A stretch of DNA of 27,721 nt from positions 1 through 27,721 of the forward strand of contig DATCIR010000316.1 of NCBI GenBank assembly GCA_036507695.1. The letters are read 5' to 3'. Positions 25,708 through 27,721 of the stretch are shown here, one piece after another. Below the pieces are notes generated by a model. That model was not told the origin of the DNA. It made no database searches and saw only the letters and a program-made list of their open reading frames with translations. The DNA comes from JAKEGK01 sp036507695 (GTDB taxonomy: Bacteria > Pseudomonadota > Gammaproteobacteria > SZUA-152). Each line of letters begins with the position of its first letter. Positions within the stretch are counted from its first letter, which is position 1. Position numbers and translations under genes: made by a program.

Positions 25708-25898
25708 CTAGTTCTACTTTGTTACTTTAAATGACCGCATGCACAGCGCGGGAGGCGGAGGTGTCTGGCAAGACCGTTGGCGGCAGGGAAGCCGCCATCG
25801 AGCCTGCATGGATGCACCACGGCGTGTCTTGCCAGACGCCTCCGCTTCCCGTGCGGGATTGTTCATAAACATAAACTAAAGTAACAAAGTAGAGCTAG
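25708..25898. mobile_element. MITE-like element with 22-bp terminal inverted repeats
   Basis: The ends at 25708-25729 and 25877-25898 are inverted repeats with 21 of 22 matching (CTAGTTCTACTTTG... against CTAGCTCTACTTTG...). Within them, 25746-25774 pairs with 25826-25854 at 26 of 29 positions. The centre holds GGCGGC-AGGGAA-GCCGCC (25778-25795) and TGCATGGATGCA. The element is 191 bp and has no frame, so it would be non-autonomous. The outer CTAG on both sides could be a 4-bp target duplication; IS5-family elements use YTAR targets. That is an inference. Transcribed RNA would fold into one long hairpin. Confidence 0.85.
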
Positions 25899-25904
25899 AT
25901 GAAG

Positions 25905-25944
25905 ATTATATGACGGGACATAGAATGCCATTGATCAAGATCAA
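25905..25944 (-). promoter_or_regulatory. FNR/ANR-type class II promoter for the amino-acid dehydrogenase
   Basis: TTGATCAAGATCAA (25931-25944) is a perfect match to TTGAT-N4-ATCAA. Reading toward the dehydrogenase gene, 20 nt separate it from a perfect TATAAT (plus 25905-25910), very close to the 22 nt expected when the box is centred at -41.5. A perfect 10-base match is expected about 0.03 times by chance in a window this long. Transcription would begin at about 25898, the right-hand end of the MITE-like element, giving a leader of about 257 nt. Confidence 0.75.
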
Positions 25945-26124
25945 GTTTAAAATCACCGTGGTTAATGAAAGCGAAGATAACTTGACAAAAATCAGTGGGC
26001 TGTAGCTAGGATCGGAAACTCAAACCAAACGTTGCTTTGACCGGAAGCGCTCCGGTCAGCGGCGGACGTTATTATCGAAAGAGCGCAGCTGGTGCGGCGC
26101 ACAACATCATTAAGCCAAAGCGAT

Positions 26125-26364
26125 TTATAACGATTTATGCGTGCCGTCACACAAGGGTTTTTTGGCGGATTTTTTACAGCCGCAAAAGAACACCTTTTCG
26201 GACTTCGTTGCGGTATAAGCGATCGGGGAAAATTCACTGCCCTTATGGGAGCCATCGCAAAATGGCTGGTTCTTGCTGCGGCCGCAGGCGCACCAGTTAT
26301 AAGTTTTGCCTGCTTCCACTTCGACGGGATACGGGGCTTTTTGGGGGCTGAGCGGTTCTGACAT
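26125..26364 (-). CDS. Small protein with two CDGSH iron-sulfur domains
   Basis: A 79-aa cytoplasmic protein carrying two complete CDGSH motifs, each binding a [2Fe-2S] cluster through three Cys and one His. They are C25, C27, C36, H40 (PFCDGSH) and C61, C63, C72, H76 (PLCDGTH), each with C-x-C-x8-C-x3-H spacing. The family is linked to redox or iron-sulfur handling, but the partner is usually unknown. GAGGGAG lies upstream of the ATG at a good distance. The gene is 75 nt after the ferredoxin-NADP reductase-like gene on the same strand, a likely operon. The context (flavoprotein reductase, ferredoxin-linked enzyme downstream) fits an electron-transfer role; this is inference. Confidence 0.93.
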   Translation of the reverse strand: MSEPLSPQKAPYPVEVEAGKTYNWCACGRSKNQPFCDGSHKGSEFSPIAYTATKSEKVFFCGCKKSAKKPLCDGTHKSL

Positions 26365-26439
26365 GGTTTTCTCCCTCGTTATTGTTAACGGCGTAATGCA
26401 ATTAATAATGCCTTTGTTAATGCGCGCTTGCTAAAGCGG

Positions 26440-27300
26440 TTAATAAAGTAATTCAGTCCAGCGGCCACCGGCAAGCAGTTCCTTGCGCCGCCGCTGCCAT
26501 TTGTCCGGTGATCCGGCCATTGTACTAAAGGCTTTGTCCAGCATGACATTAATGTGCGACAAACCCGCAATATAAACATAGGTATTGTAGGCGCACAGCA
26601 TGTCCCACACTTCTTTTTCCTGCGCTTCCAAGGCCTGGTCCAAGGCGATGTGGTCACCCCAATGCGGGCGGGGATTCAACGCCTGGAACGCCTCGAAGGT
26701 TTCTTCATCATAGTACAGGCTGAAATCATCGCGCTCCTGGTTCATGTACAGCAAATCCAGGCCGGTATGCGCGCCATAAAACAAGCGCACCTTGCCGGTC
26801 CAATTGCCCACATTACGGTAGATATGTTTGACGAACGCGCGGAATGGCGCAATACCGGTGCCGAGGCTGATCATTAACAAATTGGCGGAACGGTCATCCG
26901 GTATTTCAAAGGGGATACCGTAAGGGCCGCTGATGCGGATGTGATCGCCGGGATTCAAGTCGCAAAGATAATTGGACGCGATGCCTTGGTATTCTTCGCC
27001 GCTGTATTCGTCGATATAGTTGCAGCGCCGCACGACTATGGTGATTTTGCGTTTGCCGCCCGCCAGAGGCAGGGGAAGGTCAGCGATGCTATAGAGGCGC
27101 ACATGATATTCATGGCCGATGTCATGGGGGCCGGGCGCCAATACCCCGATGGATTGCCCGGCCTGGCAATCGGCATGCGCACTATCGACTTCCAGAATAA
27201 TTTCCCGGACTTCATCCACAGCATCTTCCGGTGTAATGCGCTGCGTGGCGGCAACGACCGCATCGCACTGTGTGCTGAGATCCAGATCTTCAATATGCAT
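26440..27300 (-). CDS. Plant-type ferredoxin-NADP(+) reductase-like flavoprotein
   Basis: A 286-aa FAD enzyme expected to exchange electrons between NADP(H) and ferredoxin. It has the FAD motif RLYSIAD (residues 68-74), a second FAD/phosphate loop GIASNYLCDL and the NADP-binding GTGIAPFRAF (147-156). It ends in Tyr (GRWTELLY), the C-terminal aromatic that stacks on the flavin in plastid-type reductases. This distinguishes it from the shorter bacterial Fpr type. The reductase half of BoxA-like benzoyl-CoA epoxidase proteins is similar, but no Box genes are nearby. AAGGTG lies 6 nt before the ATG. It heads a minus-strand series leading to CDGSH, the dehydrogenase and por genes, and could recycle ferredoxin reduced by the oxidoreductase. 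Confidence 0.9.
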   Translation of the reverse strand: MHIEDLDLSTQCDAVVAATQRITPEDAVDEVREIILEVDSAHADCQAGQSIGVLAPGPHDIGHEYHVRLYSIADLPLPLAGGKRKITIVVRRCNYIDEYSGEEYQGIASNYLCDLNPGDHIRISGPYGIPFEIPDDRSANLLMISLGTGIAPFRAFVKHIYRNVGNWTGKVRLFYGAHTGLDLLYMNQERDDFSLYYDEETFEAFQALNPRPHWGDHIALDQALEAQEKEVWDMLCAYNTYVYIAGLSHINVMLDKAFSTMAGSPDKWQRRRKELLAGGRWTELLY

Positions 27301-27356
27301 GATCGCACCTTGATATCGATTTTACCCGGCAAACTTTGATTGCCTAAGCTTGTATG

Positions 27357-27379
27357 AATATACCAGCTAATCATTTAGC
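27357..27379 (-). promoter_or_regulatory. Candidate promoter and operator for the reductase gene
   Basis: Toward the reductase gene, TGG-TATATT gives an extended -10 (TATATT, plus 27357-27362) about 57 nt before the ATG. Directly upstream, at 27366-27379, GCTAA-ATGA-TTAGC is a perfect 5-bp inverted repeat with a 4-nt centre, lying between -10 and -35, where a repressor would block the polymerase. The regulator is not identified; a half-match to an FNR box (TTGATATCGATTTT, 27310-27323) is too poor to count. Confidence 0.35.
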
Positions 27380-27394
27380 AACCTAACCCCGATA

Positions 27395-27515
27395 TTAAAC
27401 GCAAAGACGCAATGGCGCAAAGGACAATGCGAATGCGAGATCGTATTGGGACCGACGCCACCGCGTCAGTTGTAATTGTTTGTATTCTTTGCGTCTTCGC
27501 GCTTTTGCGTTAAAA
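27395..27515. repeat. Inverted repeat of the AACGCAAAGACGC type
   Basis: The left arm TTAAACGCAAAGACGCAATG and the right arm CTTTGCGTCTTCGCGCTTTT, about 60 bp apart, are imperfect inverted copies. This GCAAAGACGCAAAGGCGC style of repeat is widespread in unrelated bacterial genomes and yields typical spurious peptides such as FNAKARRRKE and FAPLRLCV. The function is unknown. Confidence 0.75.
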
Positions 27516-27598
27516 TTTTCAGGTGTTGGATTGTCCGCCGCTCTTTGTAACAAGCCGCTGTTAGTTATTGTGGAATTGGGGTAACTACTCACCCGTGG

Positions 27599-27704
27599 GC
27601 GGCGCCGGTATCTCCTGCCGGGGGACGCCGCAAGTACGTCCCTGTAGGCTCGACTGCGGCCATCCCTGGCCGCAGACGCCCCCGGCAAGAGACACCGGCA
27701 CCGC
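27599..27704. repeat. Palindromic element sharing a core with the element at 25708
   Basis: Outer arms 27599-27625 and 27678-27704 pair at 23 of 27 positions. An inner perfect 9-bp hairpin, CTGCGGCCA-TCCC-TGGCCGCAG, spans 27654-27675, preceded by TGTAGGCTCGA. The same order (AGGCTCGA, then a GC-rich inner hairpin around TCCCT, enclosed by long outer arms) is present on the opposite strand in the 25708-25898 element. It seems to be a second, diverged member of one family. The right part runs near the window edge, so outer terminal repeats may be cut off. Confidence 0.75.
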
Positions 27705-27721
27705 TTTAACCTATGCTGCAC

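Larger units (their letters stand above)
25642..26124. other. Long leader and promoter region of the dehydrogenase gene
   Basis: This 483-bp gap has no gene. From right to left (transcription direction of the dehydrogenase) it contains a perfect 7-bp hairpin GACCGGA-AGCGC-TCCGGTC (26039-26057), an FNR box (25931-25944) and a -10 hexamer (25905-25910). The MITE-like element (25708-25898) follows, then about 66 bp of AT-rich leader with a second TATAAT (25677-25682) but no -35. The hairpin is not followed by T residues and is a doubtful terminator for the CDGSH gene. Confidence 0.7.
27301..27721. other. Repeat-rich region upstream of the reductase gene
   Basis: No gene is supported in these 421 bp. 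The part nearest the reductase gene (27301-27390) carries a possible promoter and palindrome. The rest is two unrelated dispersed inverted repeats (27395-27515 and 27599-27704). A 108-codon minus-strand frame over 27395-27721 only translates these repeats. Confidence 0.7.

Noticed and set aside
25982..26012. Plus-strand promoter (TTGACA with TAGGAT) in the dehydrogenase upstream region
   Set aside because: The spacing is 19 nt, and no plus-strand gene or clear RNA follows; the frames at 26037-26361 are antisense to the CDGSH gene.
26039..26057. Hairpin GACCGGA-AGCGC-TCCGGTC as terminator of the CDGSH gene
   Set aside because: No T-run follows on either strand, so it is noted only as a structure in the gap.
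27395..27721. A 108-codon minus-strand frame at the right edge
   Set aside because: It translates two dispersed inverted repeats and shows the usual repeat peptides.

Overview
The window looks like chromosomal DNA of a gammaproteobacterium that I cannot place to genus. The support is an adjacent tamA-tamB pair, mobA, a BamA-like outer-membrane barrel, periplasmic and outer-membrane signal peptides, and several families of short palindromic intergenic repeats. No rRNA, tRNA, CRISPR array, phage gene or transposase was seen. Genes cover most of the window. The four gaps over 300 bases (7370-7843, 24118-24507, 25642-26124, 27301-27721) hold repeats and promoter-like sites.

Left block (1-6629, all minus strand). 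Read in transcription order this is arcB-arcC-ord-ortA-ortB-oraS-oraE, with oraE running off the left edge. It is the oxidative ornithine-degradation pathway known from amino-acid-fermenting clostridia, joined to the last two steps of the arginine deiminase pathway. Citrulline would give ornithine plus carbamoyl phosphate (ArcB), and carbamoyl phosphate gives ATP (ArcC). D-ornithine would be rearranged by a B12/PLP aminomutase (OraSE), oxidised (Ord) and cleaved with CoA (OrtAB) to acetyl-CoA and alanine. The ornithine racemase and arginine deiminase are not in the window. mobA (molybdenum cofactor) lies just upstream on the same strand.

Middle block (7370-17509). A membrane-bound hybrid histidine kinase with two degenerate receiver-like segments is followed by tamA-tamB (outer-membrane protein assembly), a periplasmic retropepsin-like protease, a strong hairpin terminator, a small secreted low-complexity protein and a small helical orphan protein.

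Right block (17499-27300, all minus strand). In transcription order: a plant-type ferredoxin-NADP reductase-like flavoprotein, a double-CDGSH iron-sulfur protein, a Glu/Leu/Phe/Val-family amino-acid dehydrogenase, the porGD-porA-porB genes of a 2-oxoacid:ferredoxin oxidoreductase, a POTRA-less BamA-like barrel and an acyl-CoA synthetase. A consistent reading is amino acid to 2-oxoacid to acyl-CoA plus reduced ferredoxin, with the flavoprotein linking ferredoxin and NADP(H). A perfect FNR/ANR box with a well-placed -10 hexamer lies upstream of the dehydrogenase, which points to low-oxygen expression. A 191-bp palindromic MITE-like element sits exactly between that promoter and the gene, so it would form a long hairpin in the leader RNA.

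Together the two ends suggest a facultative anaerobe able to ferment or co-oxidise arginine/ornithine and other amino acids when oxygen is low. The individual enzyme families are known. The gene arrangement, its host and the element-in-leader layout are the parts worth following up.
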